From Rhabdophis nuchalis (Eukaryota > Chordata > Lepidosauria > Squamata > Natricidae), in assembly GCA_039707465.1 (NCBI GenBank), contig CM077645.1:140449503-140513502 (forward strand): DNA of 64,000 bases, read 5' to 3'. The translations under genes and the position numbers were made by a program. A model generated the notes under the pieces. The model was given only the letters and a program-made list of their open reading frames with translations. It searched no databases and was not told the origin of the DNA. Shown piece by piece: positions 1 through 11,768 of this stretch (positions are counted from its first letter, which is position 1; every line of letters starts with the position of its first letter).

Positions 1-1560
1 TCTTGGCTCCTGATTCACTTCTTTCCAGCTCCATAGATTTCATTATTGGCAGAACTGATAGAGTTTTACAAGTGGTATCTTTCTTGACCGGACTCTATAT
101 CGTATTGGGTCAGCCAGGTCATTTCTAATTCATTTCTAGCAGGAAAAAAAACTATCTTCAGATGAAAGCTTTTTAGAAATCTAATCAAATGGCCAAAGTC
201 CCAAAAGTTTCATATGAATCTATAGCTTTAAAATCCCAAACTCCATTTTCAATAGGCTAACCAAAGTAAATTTTCTAAATGCCTTATAACTGTGTTAAGG
301 CTAAATGTTCACAAAATTCTTGCTTGCTGCTTTAAGTTTGAATACAGATTTCTGTCATTCCAAGGAATTCCTCATTTTGATGGATGAGACTTAGGGTTGA
401 TTGTTGCATAGCACTAAAGGGACAGTTAATGTATCTATCTGGCTTAAAGGTACAAATCCATAGAGAAAGATTTTGTTGAAAATTGTGTATTGACTTTGGC
501 CAAATCTCAAAAATCTAAATCTTTAGTTCTAAAGATAAAAAGGACCTTCTGTGACTCTACAAGATGAATTCAGAAAAGCAGTCTTTAGACCTCTTAAGGT
601 ATTATATAAAGTACCACCACAAGCATACCTTAATTCAAGCAAATCAGAGAGTAAAACAACACTGTTGTTGCTCTTGCTGTTGTTATGGTGGCACATTTTA
701 TGGGATTCTTGAAAATTAATTCCAATTAAAATTGGAAATTAGAATAAGTAACATGTGGATGCATTACATAGAGAACACATATTAGAAAATACTAATTAAA
801 TATCCCCACTATCTTCTCCTTAGCCTGAATTTATTAAACTTTAAATAGATCAAAGGGCACAGTATGTCATCAGGCATTTTGAATTAAAGCCACGTTGAAA
901 TCACCATGGTGACCAGATTATAGATGGCTCCTTTACTTCTGGTTTAAATAAAGGTTCAATCAGTGTGTCCACCATAAATCCTGGATTTTGTGGTTTATTA
1001 TAATTTGTCACTGGGGTCAGACACATTGGGTAGTCTTTTAGTCCTTGATTATTATTTTAATGAGGTACAATGAAAGACTTCCTAATTTTGATTGTGCAGA
1101 AGATATTAAATGTAAAGTTCATTTGCTGGGTTTTATTATAACTATGAGAGTTAGTTTTCCAAAGGCAAAAAGAAGACTTTATTTAATCACTTACTAATCA
1201 AAAGTCCTTTGTGTGAGGTTGAACAATTCATCTAACTGGTCCTGGAAGATTCATGGATATTGCAACCAAAAAGGTATATAACTGATCAAAAGGCAAAATA
1301 CACCTTGGGGTTTGGATTATTTACACACAGACATATTAGAATTAACATTGAGAGAGAGAATATTTGCATCTTGATTTCTGTAGTTGCAATATAGTCATGC
1401 ATAGTGAATTCTGATTCTGATTAATTTGGTAATCCTAATTATGTTTCAATTCCACCATGAAAGTTCAACTATCATATATTCGGACCAAATACTCTTCACA
1501 TCAATATAGCACTTGCTCCTTTTTACCATGTGCTTGAAATCAATAAATGTGTTGATCACT
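1..1560. other. AT-rich intergenic DNA, nothing recognised
   Basis: I see no long open frame, no recognisable transposon end and no extended tandem repeat here. Base composition is AT-rich with many stop codons in every frame. Confidence 0.5.
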
Positions 1561-1639
1561 GTACTCTCTAGTCCAGCAGACTTTGTGTATTGGTGGCCCT
1601 GTTGTGAGGGGGAGAAGGAAACTAGGCTGCATGAGTGGT

Positions 1640-1873
1640 GGACCAGCATGGATGCACATGCAAATCAACTGCAAGTTGAGCTGCGCACACATCCATGTGT
1701 ACACTAAACCACCGCTCACATTTGCTGAGTTGTGCATGCATGTGCGCCAGCCTGCTGCTCACGTGAGTCAAACTGCATGCACACATGTGGGCACCAGTCC
1801 ACTGCTTATGCAGCCCATTGTGAATAGGCCATGGTCTAGTAGGCCACCGCCTGGGAGTTGGGGACCTCTGGTC
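1640..1873 (-). mobile_element. Degraded hAT-like element fragment
   Basis: The right edge reads ggagttggggacctctg, the reverse complement of a CAGAGGTCCCCAACTCC end, close to the CAGGGGTCCCCAACC end of the element at 55.9 kb. The interior is a GC-richer patch full of TGCATG/CACATG steps that stands out from its AT-rich surroundings. I could not find the partner end or a target duplication, so this is either a truncated copy or a very old one. Short open frames across it are compositional accidents. Confidence 0.4.
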
Positions 1874-1879
1874 TAATCT

Positions 1880-4800
1880 GAACTAAGGATAGAAAGTTAA
1901 CCACACATAAACACATTAATGTGAAAAAGTAGTTATTTGAATTATTTGTTTAGAATCAGATACAGCCATACAGCAACCCAATAGTACTTTCAAACAAATA
2001 TTACAAAGTACCAGAAACCTTTTGTTAGATTTCTGACAAATAAGAGTGGGGAGGGAAGTTTTAAGGAAAAATCATTATTCCTCTACAAGATGTTTTGAAA
2101 ATTTTCTACATCAGGAAAACTTTAGTTGCTCAAGGATAATAGGAATTCATTGCATTGGAGCATATCAGCAACAAACCAGAGTTCTCTCCATAATATCCAA
2201 ATGACAAAAACGTACACCTAAAGCTCTTCAGAATCTAATTTACCCCTTCAGTTGTAAAAGAGAAGCATTTTCAGTGTTTACAGCCCATGTTCAGCATCCA
2301 CTTGAAGCAATTATCACTAAGATGCTTACAATTTTAACACTCACTTGTAGTAGTGTTTCTAATTATTCTATTTTGCTGTCTTCAGCTTGTTCAGAAAATC
2401 TGTCCCATCATCCTATTTACTAAATTCTTCATGCCACTAATGATCTTTTTCATCCCTATGGTTTTTACAGTTAGTCTTAATCATGCTGGTTTCTTTTTCA
2501 CTGTTTTAAAACTTGTATTTTACTGAGCGGTAAGCCTTATTCTTTATGCATCATATGCCTGATAACTAATTTCTTTTTTATGTAAACGAATCTATGTGCT
2601 TATAACGTATTCAAAAAAATCAGATTGTTGCAAGACTTTAGACGCAAGCTCCTTGTTTTCTAAAAAAAATCTGCTGTAACAGCAAACTGGCACTTAGAAC
2701 TTCTCTATTTCACTAGACTTGCCTTCTTCCAACTCTTTTCAATCCTGTTAAAATGTTCTCAGGAATGATAAGAGCTATTTTAATTACTGTAGATTTAGGT
2801 AATATAAGGACAGTAAAATAGGTAACTATCCATCTTCAACATGGTCACTGAGAGTAAAAAAAATCCTTGATGTCACATAATCAAAGATTGTTGATATAAA
2901 GTTGATATATCTGTGAAGTCAGAACTCACAGAGAACTAAGCCTTTTGGCCAGTGGTTGAGTTCAGAGAGGAGGAAAAATAGCAATTTTTTTTGTTTACTC
3001 TTGATCATTTCAAGCTGACCAAAACCTAAATCCTCATCTCATTCACTCAGGTTTCACTTTATCCATGCTTAAAATTATTTAAAATTATAGGATATAGAAG
3101 AGGGGAGAGATCACAGTCTTTTTCAGTGGGAGCACAAATGGCCTTTTTCAGTACAAGATAGTGAAATGTTATTTCTACAGCATCATCTGCTTTATTGAAT
3201 GTTCCATTAACACATGAATATGATAGCATTGGTCACAATTGCCTCTTTTTCACATCAACTTCACTTCATCTTACAATTCAGACTTCATCTTTGCTTGACA
3301 GATTTCTTGCTAGACAGACAGTTAACGACACTGATATTTGGTTGATCCGTAGCCAAAAATGAAGATCAGGATCTAGCTATCAAGGTAGTATGAACAATTT
3401 CTTTAATGGATTATTTCTTTTTTTTTAATGACCTTTAGAAATTATTGCAACTCAGTGATAATGTACATACTCTTGTATTCAAAAGATCTCAATGTTCATT
3501 TATTCTCCAGATATCCTACCTAAAGTGATGAAATCACAAAGTAATAGCAAGCCACTGTTGGTGATAGTTCAAGTATACCTCAGCTCAATTCTCTTTGATG
3601 ATTACAACATCCAGATTTCATATCATTGTGGAAGCTGTAGTTCAAATGCATGAATTAGAATCGGGATGTCTAGAGGAAACAATATTGAGCTAAATGGTCT
3701 AATCTAAACTGAAGTTAGATAGCTTTTAACTACTATATATATCATCTGCCTTTTCAAGATGGACCAATGTCAGAAAAATGGAATTACTAAGTCCCAAGAT
3801 TTGTCAACCAGGACAAGAAGGAGAAAAACATCCCCTAAATGGTTTATTTTCCTTTGTTTTAGCATCAGAATTCAATGCATGCCACTTTTCTTTAAAAATA
3901 AACATTTATTTCTGGCCTTTTCTCTCATCATTTCAACAATATAATTGTGGAAGATGTGAGTCATTTTATTGTTGCTAGTAGTAAACAACTAAAAATCAGA
4001 AAGCCTTACCAATCTATTGCTCATAGATCTGTACAGTATGTGCTTTCTGCCTTTTTATTTTGCTGTATAGCAACTTCCTCACAATATCCCTCCTAAATGT
4101 TTTGGATCCCCACTTCCAACATTCCTTATCAATGGTGGTAACAGTTTAAAAAAAAATCTAGAAGTTGCTGAGTTGGTAAAGATGATTCAAAAGCTTGGCC
4201 TGAAGGCAGTATTTTGTTCTCCTATTTTAGAGCTAAAGTGTTCAGCTTGTGAAAAGGCATCTTTCCCCTGTGGTTTATGAAACGATGCAAGTTATTGCTT
4301 ATCATTGATGTAGCAATGTTGCCACTTTGATAATTAATCTTGGGGAAACACCAAAACTTACAAAATGTCAATATCAGAAATTGGTGACAGGAAAGAAACC
4401 AACATTTCCCAGTCAGGGTTGAGCAACATTTTGTGCTTACCAAATATCGGAAAAAATTGGTTGGGGGTGGAGGGAGACAAAGGGCCTAATTTTAAATAAG
4501 AACAAACAGTAATATGTTACAGAATTTGTTCATTACTTTTACTTTGTATAATTGCATATCCTGTGAAATGTTAAATTCCATTATTTTACATGAAATGACT
4601 CTAAAATTACTCCAAGTTTTATATATATATAGAGAGAGAGAAGTTCACATTTATTGTTCAGTCTTTCAATAACTGCATTTAGTGATCTAGCAGATATCAC
4701 ATTCCTAAGATTTTAATTATTGCTTCATTGACTTCTTTTAATCTCATGCTTCACTGATTTTACCTATCCACTTTGGCTTCTGTTGGCATTATTTTTTAAC

Positions 4801-5311
4801 TCCTTCCACATTTTCCAAATATATCTGCCTTTTCAAAATCTTTGAGCTCTCAAGAAAATCTTCATAATATCAACTTTGTCAAATATAAAAGAATTATCCT
4901 GCTATGCAAGTTTAATTCTATTTCATCTATGTTGACAGAGAAAAGACTTAACAATATCTATTATTCATAGAACTTCTGTATTTGCTCAGAGTCTAATACT
5001 GAAACAGTTGTTCACATTTTAATCTATTTCTCCCTTTATGATATTTGACATGTAGCACTTAGGTGTCCACTTCTTATCAGCTTACCCTGGTTGGGCAGAA
5101 ATCAAGAGCATTTCATTTTTTACCTTTAGAGTTTTTACTGAAGATTTCCAAGAATGTTGTCATGTTCTGCTGATCACTATTGCAATAAAAAATGTGGCAC
5201 ATTTTTTATTGCAAAAAAATGTCACATGGCTAATCTCAATTTAAATCATTTTCTCCAATCTTCTTTTTGTGTGCGTTGCTTTAGTAATTTAATATTTCAT
5301 ATTTTCCTTCC
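1880..5311. other. AT-rich unique DNA, no gene seen
   Basis: No coding signal, transposon end or sizeable tandem repeat is visible apart from short poly-A/T runs and a small (TA)n(GA)n tract near 4620-4640. The short frames around 3760-3980 and 4220-4440 have no domain features and lie in low-complexity AT-rich sequence. Confidence 0.5.
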
Positions 5312-5743
5312 TGTCAGCTTTGCTTGCTTGCTATCGGCTCTCATAGAAATTGGGAGGGTGGGGGCATGGTATTTGGGAAGGGAATTATATGGTAGTGGAG
5401 GAGTTATGCAGAAGGGAGTGTTGTTCTCAACATTGTCGGTCCATGCTGATGGGCAATGTGTAGACTTGGTCAAGGCCAACCATCTCACATACCAACCTGA
5501 TGAGGCCTTTGGAAGATGCACCCCATATGACATCTTAGGGAGTTGCAGAATGGACAATGGGGTGCGGTAATTGGAGGGAGGGGACTGGATAATCACTTGA
5601 TATGTACTTGTTTGTGCCTTTTTGGCTCAGATCTTGCTTTCCTTTTCGCTGCTTTCAATTCATATCTAGTAAAAGTACTTTATCTCTATTCAAATGGAAT
5701 TGAGGTTTTTCTTTCTTGGATATTGAAGGAGGCATGCCTGACA
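5312..5743 (+). repeat. 5' LTR of the Gypsy element
   Basis: This direct repeat begins TGTCAG, ends CTGACA and is shared with the copy at the 3' end, including the stretches gggcatggtatttgggaag and tttggctcagatcttgc. It is about 66 bp longer than the 3' copy, mainly because of a segment near 5409-5452 and another near 5521-5536 that the 3' LTR lacks. The length difference means either deletions in the 3' LTR or insertions here after the copy was made. Confidence 0.88.
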
Positions 5744-6139
5744 TTAAGCAAGATCTGACTTCGCAACCATCCCGGAGTTAAAAGCTCCCAAATGTCTAAC
5801 CCCTATAGCGACCAGGAGAAGACAATGGCAGGGGCACAACAAGCTGACAACCAGAAGATGAATGGCAGGCAGCTGAAAGAGAGGATCTCATGACGACCCA
5901 TGCTTTACACCTTCTTCAGAAGGTTTGGGAACGAGGCTGCTTCCATGTAAATCTTGCTGAAAGGGAGAGTGGATTATCCAAGCAGGCAGAGAGGGGAGCA
6001 GAAGACCTGGCTAACCCTGATATGTCCCAGGGAATGGCTACCAGAGCTGGGCAAAAGGGAGGGGGGACAGCTGCTGCAACAGCAGCCACAGCAGTTCAAG
6101 CCCCTCCAAAAAGGGGGGGAAACCCCGAAGGCACTGTCC
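5744..6139 (+). other. Gypsy 5' leader
   Basis: Sequence between the 5' LTR and the first recognisable gag codons. No TGG-type primer-binding site is obvious directly after the LTR. The stretch carries ATGs and a glutamine/alanine-coding CAG-rich patch near 6070-6100 that probably belongs to the gag N-terminus in a broken frame. Confidence 0.5.
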
Positions 6140-6470
6140 CTCCTCTTGGAGTGAAGTATAGAGGAGATCCAAAAGAACTGGGGTTTTTTTTTAGTGCACA
6201 TTTCGGATTACATGCAAGAGTATGGTGAGGATTTCCTATTAGAAGTGGCCAAAGTGAGAAGGGTTATTATGGCTTTGGAAGGCAAAGTGGCTGCCTGGAT
6301 GGTGGCTTTGCGTAATGATGATTCCCCCCTGATGAGGGATTACCAGGTGTTTATGACAGCCCTGAGGAAATGCTTTGATGACCTCTTCCTAAATCAAAAG
6401 GCAAGAAGCAGGATGAAACCCTTCACCCAGGAGGGGAGGCCGGAGGATGAGTACACTCAGTAATTTCATG
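6140..6470 (+). pseudogene. Gag-like capsid remnant of the Gypsy element
   Basis: The translated segment contains the pattern of Ty3/Gypsy and sushi-type gag capsids: a Y-x-G-D-P-K start, then E-D-F-L-L-E-V-A-K, then A-A-W-M with a D-D-S-P-L-M-R-D-Y stretch and a K-C-F-D-D near the end. The same layout is known from the retrotransposon_gag family and from domesticated PEG10/RTL genes. Here the frame is shifted near 6190 and stops at 6461, so only a core fragment is readable. Downstream, 6470-6720 is gag C-terminal or spacer sequence with stops and no intact CCHC knuckle that I can confirm. Confidence 0.75.
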
Positions 6471-6735
6471 AGCTATTTGTGCATATTGGGGGTGGGCCAA
6501 GGAGGCACCAAAAGCAGAAAAGGAGCGGCATCAGGACCCAACTGCTACACTAGACATGGCCCAAAATTCACCCCGGCTGGGGAGAAGGAACCTGGCTGGC
6601 AGCTAGGGAGATGCTGTGAAACCACCTGGAAACATGGAAGGTGCTGGTGTCCTTCCTCCAGGCCAGGGGGAAAAGGAACCCTCCTATTCCATGGGAGAAA
6701 GCAAGACTGATTGAGATGATGACCTCTTGGTAAGT

Positions 6736-6969
6736 TCCCGATCAGGCTCCAAGACCATCCTAGTAGAATTAAAAGTACCCTCAACTGGAGCCCAGGGGAA
6801 GATGCTGGCCTTTTTAGACTCTGGATGCACCCAATATGTAATCAGCCCAGAGGTGATGGAGAAAATGGATCTGAGACTGAGAACTTTGAAAGTTCCTATT
6901 TCCTTTTGCCAATTGGATGGGTCAGTGGTTCATTCGGTTCATTTTGTAACCGAACTAGTAGAAATGTGA
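6736..6969 (+). pseudogene. Retroviral-type aspartic protease remnant
   Basis: The segment encodes a hydrophobic strand followed by F-L-D-S-G-C-T, the D-S/T-G catalytic motif of retropepsin-like proteases, and an I-S-P-E-V flap-like continuation. It lies between the gag and reverse transcriptase remnants as expected for a Ty3/Gypsy pol. The frame ends at a stop before the RT connection, so the polyprotein is broken here. Confidence 0.78.
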
Positions 6970-7842
6970 ATGGGAGATCACCAAGAAACCTTGAGTTTCA
7001 TCATTGCACCTGGTATGGATCAGCCCCTCATATTGGCATTACTGTGGCTGCGGAAATGGAACCCGCATGTGAACTGGAGGAAATGGGGGCTGCGCATTCA
7101 TTCCACTAAATCTTCAGAGCAGGAGGGGAGACTCTCCCACAAAGCCAGTGCTGAAACAAACCTAGCAGATGTGGTGCATGAGAAAATGGAAGAGGAGGAG
7201 AAAATCCCCAAAGAATATTGGGACCTCAGAGAGGTTTTCAGTGAAAGGGCTTCTGACAAACTACCTCCTTACTGTGCCACTGATTGCAGCATTGAGATCC
7301 TCCCAGGGGAAAAACTCCCTAAGCCTCAGATTTACTCGATGACCCCATGTGAGATGGAAGAATTACAAAATTTCATTGACAAAAATTTTAAAAGGGGATT
7401 CATACAACCCGCTAGACCACGGGTGGCCACACCCATCTTCAGAGAGAAAAAAGATGGCTTTTTCATCTGTGTGTCAACTATAAGAACCTGAATGCCATTT
7501 GTGTGGAAAACGTGTACCCTCTACCCCTCATGAAGGACATGTTAGTCCATTTGGGCAAAGGGAAAATTTTCACGAAGTTAGACCTAAGAGGAGCCTACTA
7601 CAGAGTCATAATAAAAGAGAGAGGTCAGTGGAAAACTGCTTTCAACTGCTCTTTGGAATGTTTCCAGTTTAGAGTACTCCTGTTTGGACTTCAGGGGGCA
7701 CCAGCGGTTTTCATGGAATAAATAAATGAGGTATTGCATGAATACCTGTACAAGGGAGTATTGGTTTATCTTGACAATATCCTTATCTACATGTAAACAC
7801 GTGAAAAACACATGACTTTGGTGCACTCAGTTCTCAAGAGAT
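6970..7842 (+). pseudogene. Gypsy reverse transcriptase, N-terminal part
   Basis: The first frame carries the E-Y-W-D-L-R-E-V-F linker and the P-x-R-V-A-T-P-I-F-x-x-K-K-D-G strand typical of Ty3/Gypsy RT. The next carries Y-P-L-P-L-M, the catalytic L-D-L-R-G-A-Y motif and F-G-L-Q-G-A-P. The YxDD box at about 7767-7778 reads Y-L-D-N, so the second catalytic aspartate is lost. There is a stop at 7489-7491, a stop at 7719-7721 and another shortly after the YLDN box. The RT then runs into an inserted LINE fragment. Confidence 0.88.
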
Positions 7843-8408
7843 TGAGATTTATTGAATTTATATACCGTCCTAACTCCCTTTCGGGACTCAGGGTGGTGTA
7901 CAGCCAACAGTAAGAATAGGTCATACAAAAACTAAAATCACATGTTAAAATATATTAAATAGATTGGCCTGCCAATTAAAACCCCCTGCTAAAATCAATT
8001 TAAAACTACGACAGGCTGGCAGCACAAAATAAATGGGTCTTCAGGGCCTGACGGAAGAGGCATAGGTCCGTGATCGTCCGTAGTTCAGGGGATAGGTCAT
8101 TCCAGAGGGCAGGAGCTGCCACAGAGAAAGCTCTCCCCCTAAGGGTCGCCAGCCGACATTGCTTGGCCGACGGCACCCTGAGGAGGCCCTCTCTGTGGGA
8201 GCAAACTGGTCAGTGGGAGATATTTGGCAGCAGGAGGCAGTCTTGCAAGTAGCCAGGTCCCTTGCCATGGAGCCCTTTAAAGATGGTCACTAATATCTTG
8301 AAGCGCACCCGGAAAGCCACAGGCAGCTAGTGCAGCTCACGCAGGAGAGGTGTCACATGGGAGCATCTAGATGCTCCCAAGATCCCCCACATTCTCAACT
8401 AACTGGAG
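7843..8408 (-). mobile_element. L2/CR1-group LINE 3' fragment nested in the Gypsy RT
   Basis: Read on the minus strand, this matches the C-terminal coding region and 3' tail of the L2-type LINE at 39.4-44.0 kb: the G-L-L-x-V-P-S and W-N-D-L homologous stretch, then a tail ending in a gagtcccgaaagggag hairpin-like motif and tcaataaatctc. Gypsy RT codons resume immediately at L-Y-A-K-L-S-K-C-E-F, which proves insertion into the older Gypsy copy. The element is 5' truncated. I could not define a target duplication. Confidence 0.85.
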
Positions 8409-9245
8409 CCTCTGGGCTGCTGAACTTTATGCCAAATTGTCTAAGTGTGAATTTCACCAGGAGAGAATCAATTATTTGTGATACTGTATTTCCCACATAG
8501 GCATTGAGATGGACCCAGAGAAAGTCCAGGCTGTTACTGAGTGGGCAGCTCCTCGCACCCACAAGCAACTACAAAGTTTTTTGGGGTTTGCTAACTTCTA
8601 CCACCAATTTATCCCCTCATTTTCTAACTTTGCACTGTCAATCATGAATCTCCTGAAATCAAAAGGAGAGGCTAAACCTAGGCCTGGTAAGTCTCTGTAC
8701 TGGACTATGTAATGCCAAGCAGCTTTCGAGAAGTTGAAGCGACTGTTTGCAGCTGAACCTGTTTTGAAATACCCAGACATGAATGCACCATTTGTGATTC
8801 AAGCAGATGCAAGTGACATGGCAGTGGGGACAGTGTTGCCTCCAAAAATGCAGAGGGAAAATTGCAACCTTGTGCATATACCTCCAGTAAGCTTACAGAA
8901 ATGGAAAGGAGATGGGCCATATGGTAAAAGGAAGATTTTGCCATCTGGTGGACCTTGATGACCTGATGATATTTCACGGAGGGGACGAAACACCCTTTTG
9001 AAGTATGGACTGATCATAAAAACTTGGAACTGTTGAAAACCCCGTGTAAGCTATCACCTATACAGGTACGTTGGGCACAGCATTTCAACCATTTCAACTT
9101 TACCCTAAAATACATCCCTGAAGGGAAGACCTTTATGGCAGATGCCCTGTCCAGGCTTCCCCAGTACAATAGCCCCAGACCAACTGTGGTTCATCCAGTC
9201 ATCCTGGCTAAGAACCAGGCTGCTTCAATGATTACTAGGAGTTAG
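8409..9245 (+). pseudogene. Gypsy reverse transcriptase C-terminus and RNase H
   Basis: Sequence resumes with L-Y-A-K-L-S-K-C-E-F-H and continues through the thumb motif F-L-G-F-A-N-F-Y. A stop near 8710 and later frame changes break the reading. The RNase H part has the I-Q-A-D-A-S-D motif (first catalytic aspartate) near 8799-8819 and the W-T-D-H-K-N-L-E motif near 9008-9031, followed by A-D-A-L-S-R-L-P, the usual end of Ty3/Gypsy RNase H. The frame stops at the end of this segment. Confidence 0.85.
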
Positions 9246-9315
9246 GGGTAGTGGATTTAGATGTAACCATGGACTTGATGCACAAACTGAAGGAAGGTCT
9301 CACAGCTAATGACTG

Positions 9316-10008
9316 GTTCAAGTAATATTCTTTTTTTTGTAAACAATTTTTGTTTTTATTTTTAAACAAACACAAACAAGTATAACAAAAAACAAAAAAC
9401 ATAAAGTCCATCTTCCATTACAAATTGTAGAAAATGTGTCAGTTGGTTACATACTGTACATCTCTTCCATAGTCATAATCATATCAAATCACATATTTCA
9501 GTTCAAATATATTTATATATATTACAATTATTATACCTCAACCTTCATTTGACTATCTTGTTTCCAGCCATTGGTAAAATTTATTCCAAATTTCATAAAA
9601 TTGTTCATTGTCTTGTTCTCTAATTTCAAATGTTAATTTATTCATCTCTGCACATTCCATAATTTTATAAATAATTTCTTGCTCTGATGGTAATTTGTCA
9701 TTTCTCCAATTTTTAGCAAAGACGATTCTAGCGGCTGTCAAAATATTCACAATTAGGTATCTCAAATTTTTGTCGAATGTTTCTAAATTAAGTCCAAGCA
9801 GGAAGAGTTCGGGTTTGAAATCTATTTGTTTTCCTGTTATTTTGTCCAACCATGTGTGGATCATATTCCAATAATTTTGGGCCTCCGAGCAAGTCCACCA
9901 CATATGGTAGTAAGTACCAGGCATCTGATGGCATTTCCAGCATTTTTGAGATTTGTTCTTGCTAATTTTTGAGATTCTTGAGGGTGATAGGTGTTCAAGT
10001 AATATTCT
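9316..10008 (-). mobile_element. 5'-truncated L1-type LINE nested in the Gypsy element, with target duplication
   Basis: The inserted body spans about 9332-9992 and is antisense to the Gypsy element. Its 3' end appears on the plus strand as a T-rich start. It encodes the end of an L1-type ORF2, including C-W-K-C-H followed by G-T-Y-Y-H-M-W-W-x-C, the conserved cysteine/histidine cluster of L1 C-termini. The host sequence gttcaagtaatattct occurs on both sides (9316-9331 and 9993-10008), a clear 16-bp target-site duplication from target-primed reverse transcription. The 179-codon minus-strand frame over 9553-10092 is a fusion of L1 codons with unrelated Gypsy sequence, and only the part inside the insertion is L1. 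Confidence 0.92.
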
Positions 10009-10014
10009 GATAAG

Positions 10015-10950
10015 TGCACCATGAAAGATGGTCTGGCCTGGGTAGGAGGCAAGCTGAATGTTCCTGCCAGCCTGAAAACTGTTGTCTTTCAAGGGGCCTA
10101 TGACTCAAGGATGGTGGGTCATTTTGGATTTGTGAAAACTTTGCATTTAATAAAAAGACAGTTTTGTTGGTCTTCCCTGAAAAAAAGACATTGAATCCTA
10201 TATAGCCCGTTGTCCTGTTTGTGCAGCTGCAAAGAGATTACCAGGAAAACCTCAAGGACTCCTTTATAGTTTTGCCTGCCTGTCGAGCTATCATAAAATT
10301 TTTGAAATAACCTTATTTGTGTGATCACTGATCTGCTCTCCAAACAGGTCCACTTTGTACCTTGTTCCAATGTCGCATCAGAAAAGCTGTTGGCTAAATT
10401 GTTTATACTACATGTGTATAGGTTACATGGAGTTCCTGAACTCATTATTTCAGACAGGGGGGTCCAATTCACCTCCCTCTTTTGGAAAGCGTTCCTGAAA
10501 TTAATAGGCTCTGCCTAGAGGCTAAGTTCTGCCCACCATCCGCAGACTAACAGGGTGTGTGAAAGAGCTAACTTGGTTCTGGAGCAGTACCTTAGGTGTG
10601 TTATATCAATTATCAACAAGGTAATTGGGTTGACTTTTTGCCACATGCAGACGTGGCATACAATAATTCAGTACATAGCAGTACTGGAATGACCCCTTTT
10701 AAAGTTGTGTTTGGCCAGGACTTTGTGCCCATTCCTGAATTGCCTCAAGAGAAGCCACAGATTTTGTCTGAGTGGAGTGATCAACTTCAACAGTTTTGGC
10801 CAATGACCCGCAAGGCCTTAGATGTGGCTCACCAAGCACACAAAAAACAAGCTGACAAAAAAAGGGCCAAGCCAAAACAGTACCAGGTTGGGGATAGGGT
10901 GTTTTTGTCCACTAGGTTTCTGCAAACCACCCAGAAATCAAATTAGGGCC
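10015..10950 (+). pseudogene. Gypsy integrase remnant
   Basis: The N-terminal zinc-binding region is degraded but recognisable around G-H-F-G-F-V-K-T-L. The catalytic core follows: T-D-L-L-S-K with the first aspartate near 10330, S-D-R-G-V-Q-F with the second near 10452, and C-E-R-A-N with the glutamate near 10561. The H-S-S-T-G-M-T-P-F box near 10676 and a basic R-A-K-P-K-Q-Y-Q-V-G-D-R-V-F stretch complete the Gypsy integrase pattern. Stops occur at 10516-10518 and near 10944, and frames shift at least twice. This would have inserted cDNA; this copy is dead. Confidence 0.87.
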
Positions 10951-11129
10951 AAAATATGTGGGTCCTTCTCCCATTGTCAAAATTATAAATCCTGTATCAG
11001 TGAAATTGAAATTGCCAAAAAAACCCTCAGGAGAATTTATCCTGTGTTTCATGTAAACTTACTGAAACTGGAACTCACTTCTTCCATGCGTTCACCCCAA
11101 CTCTCATTCCCTGTTCCCCTCCTATTGAA

Positions 11130-11312
11130 GGAGAGCAACATTTTGAAGTTAAAGAAATATTAGATTCCAGGAAACATAGAGGACACATCCAATATTTGGT
11201 GTACTGGAAACATTTTCCCCCTTCCCAGGCTGAATGGGTGAATAAATCTGATGTTAGGGCTCCCAGAATTTTACAGAAATTCTATGCCAAATATCCTGAT
11301 AAACCTTGATTT
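11130..11312 (+). pseudogene. Chromodomain of the Gypsy integrase
   Basis: Translating this stretch in one frame gives F-E-V-K-E-I-L-D-S-R, then Q-Y-L-V-Y-W-K, then A-E-W-V, and a C-terminal helix ending F-Y-A-K-Y. This matches the chromodomain layout: three strands with aromatic residues (Y, W, W) that can form a methyl-lysine pocket and a final helix. In chromoviruses this domain biases integration toward modified chromatin. It is interrupted by a stop at about 11161 in one frame reading, so it is a remnant. Confidence 0.82.
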
Positions 11313-11402
11313 TGATAAATGCTATTTATTGTTGCTCGTTATTGTTGTTTTAGTTTATTTTGTATTTCCCAAAGGTGATGTCCTTTCTGAAGGAGGGCTG
11401 GA

Positions 11403-11768
11403 TGTCAACCTCTACTTTGTTTGCTTGTCATAGAAATGGGGAACATTGGGGCATGGTATTTGGGAAGGGAATTATATGGTACTGGAGGAGTTATGCCAAT
11501 GTGTGGACTTGGTCAAGGCCAACTGTCTTGCATATCAACCTGTTGAGGCCTTTGGAAGATGCAGGGAGTTGCAAATTGGACAATGGGGTGGGGGAATTGG
11601 AGGGAGAGGGCTGGGTAATCATTTGATATGTACTTGTTTGCACCTTTTTGGCTCAGATCTTGCTTTCCTTTTCACTGCTTTCAATTCATATCTAGTAAAA
11701 GTACTTTACCTCTATTCAAATGGAGTTGAGGTTTTTTTTCTTGGATATTGTAGGAGGCATGACTGACA
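11403..11768 (+). repeat. 3' LTR of the Gypsy element
   Basis: It begins TGTCAACC, ends GACTGACA and aligns by eye to the 5' LTR over most of its length, with two internal segments missing. A purine-rich tract immediately upstream is the likely plus-strand primer. Confidence 0.88.

Larger units (their letters stand above)
5312..11768 (+). mobile_element. Ty3/Gypsy chromovirus LTR retrotransposon, decayed, with two nested LINE insertions
   Basis: Two direct repeats starting TGTCA and ending TGACA flank remnants of gag, aspartic protease, reverse transcriptase, RNase H, integrase and a C-terminal chromodomain, in the Ty3/Gypsy order. Presence of the chromodomain places it among chromoviruses. 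Every frame is broken by stops and shifts, and the reverse transcriptase YxDD box has lost one aspartate, so the copy cannot be autonomous. It is interrupted by an L2-type LINE end and an L1 end, both antisense. I could not identify a matching target duplication outside the LTRs, nor a convincing tRNA primer-binding site after the 5' LTR. A purine-rich stretch, gaaggagggctgga, lies just before the 3' LTR and is a good polypurine-tract candidate. Confidence 0.9.

Noticed and set aside
1583..1876. A 97-codon frame as a possible gene
   Set aside because: Lies in a degraded hAT-like patch with biased composition and has no domain features.
9553..10092. A single 179-codon gene on the minus strand
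   Set aside because: It crosses the L1 insertion boundary and its duplication; part is L1 and part is Gypsy antisense.
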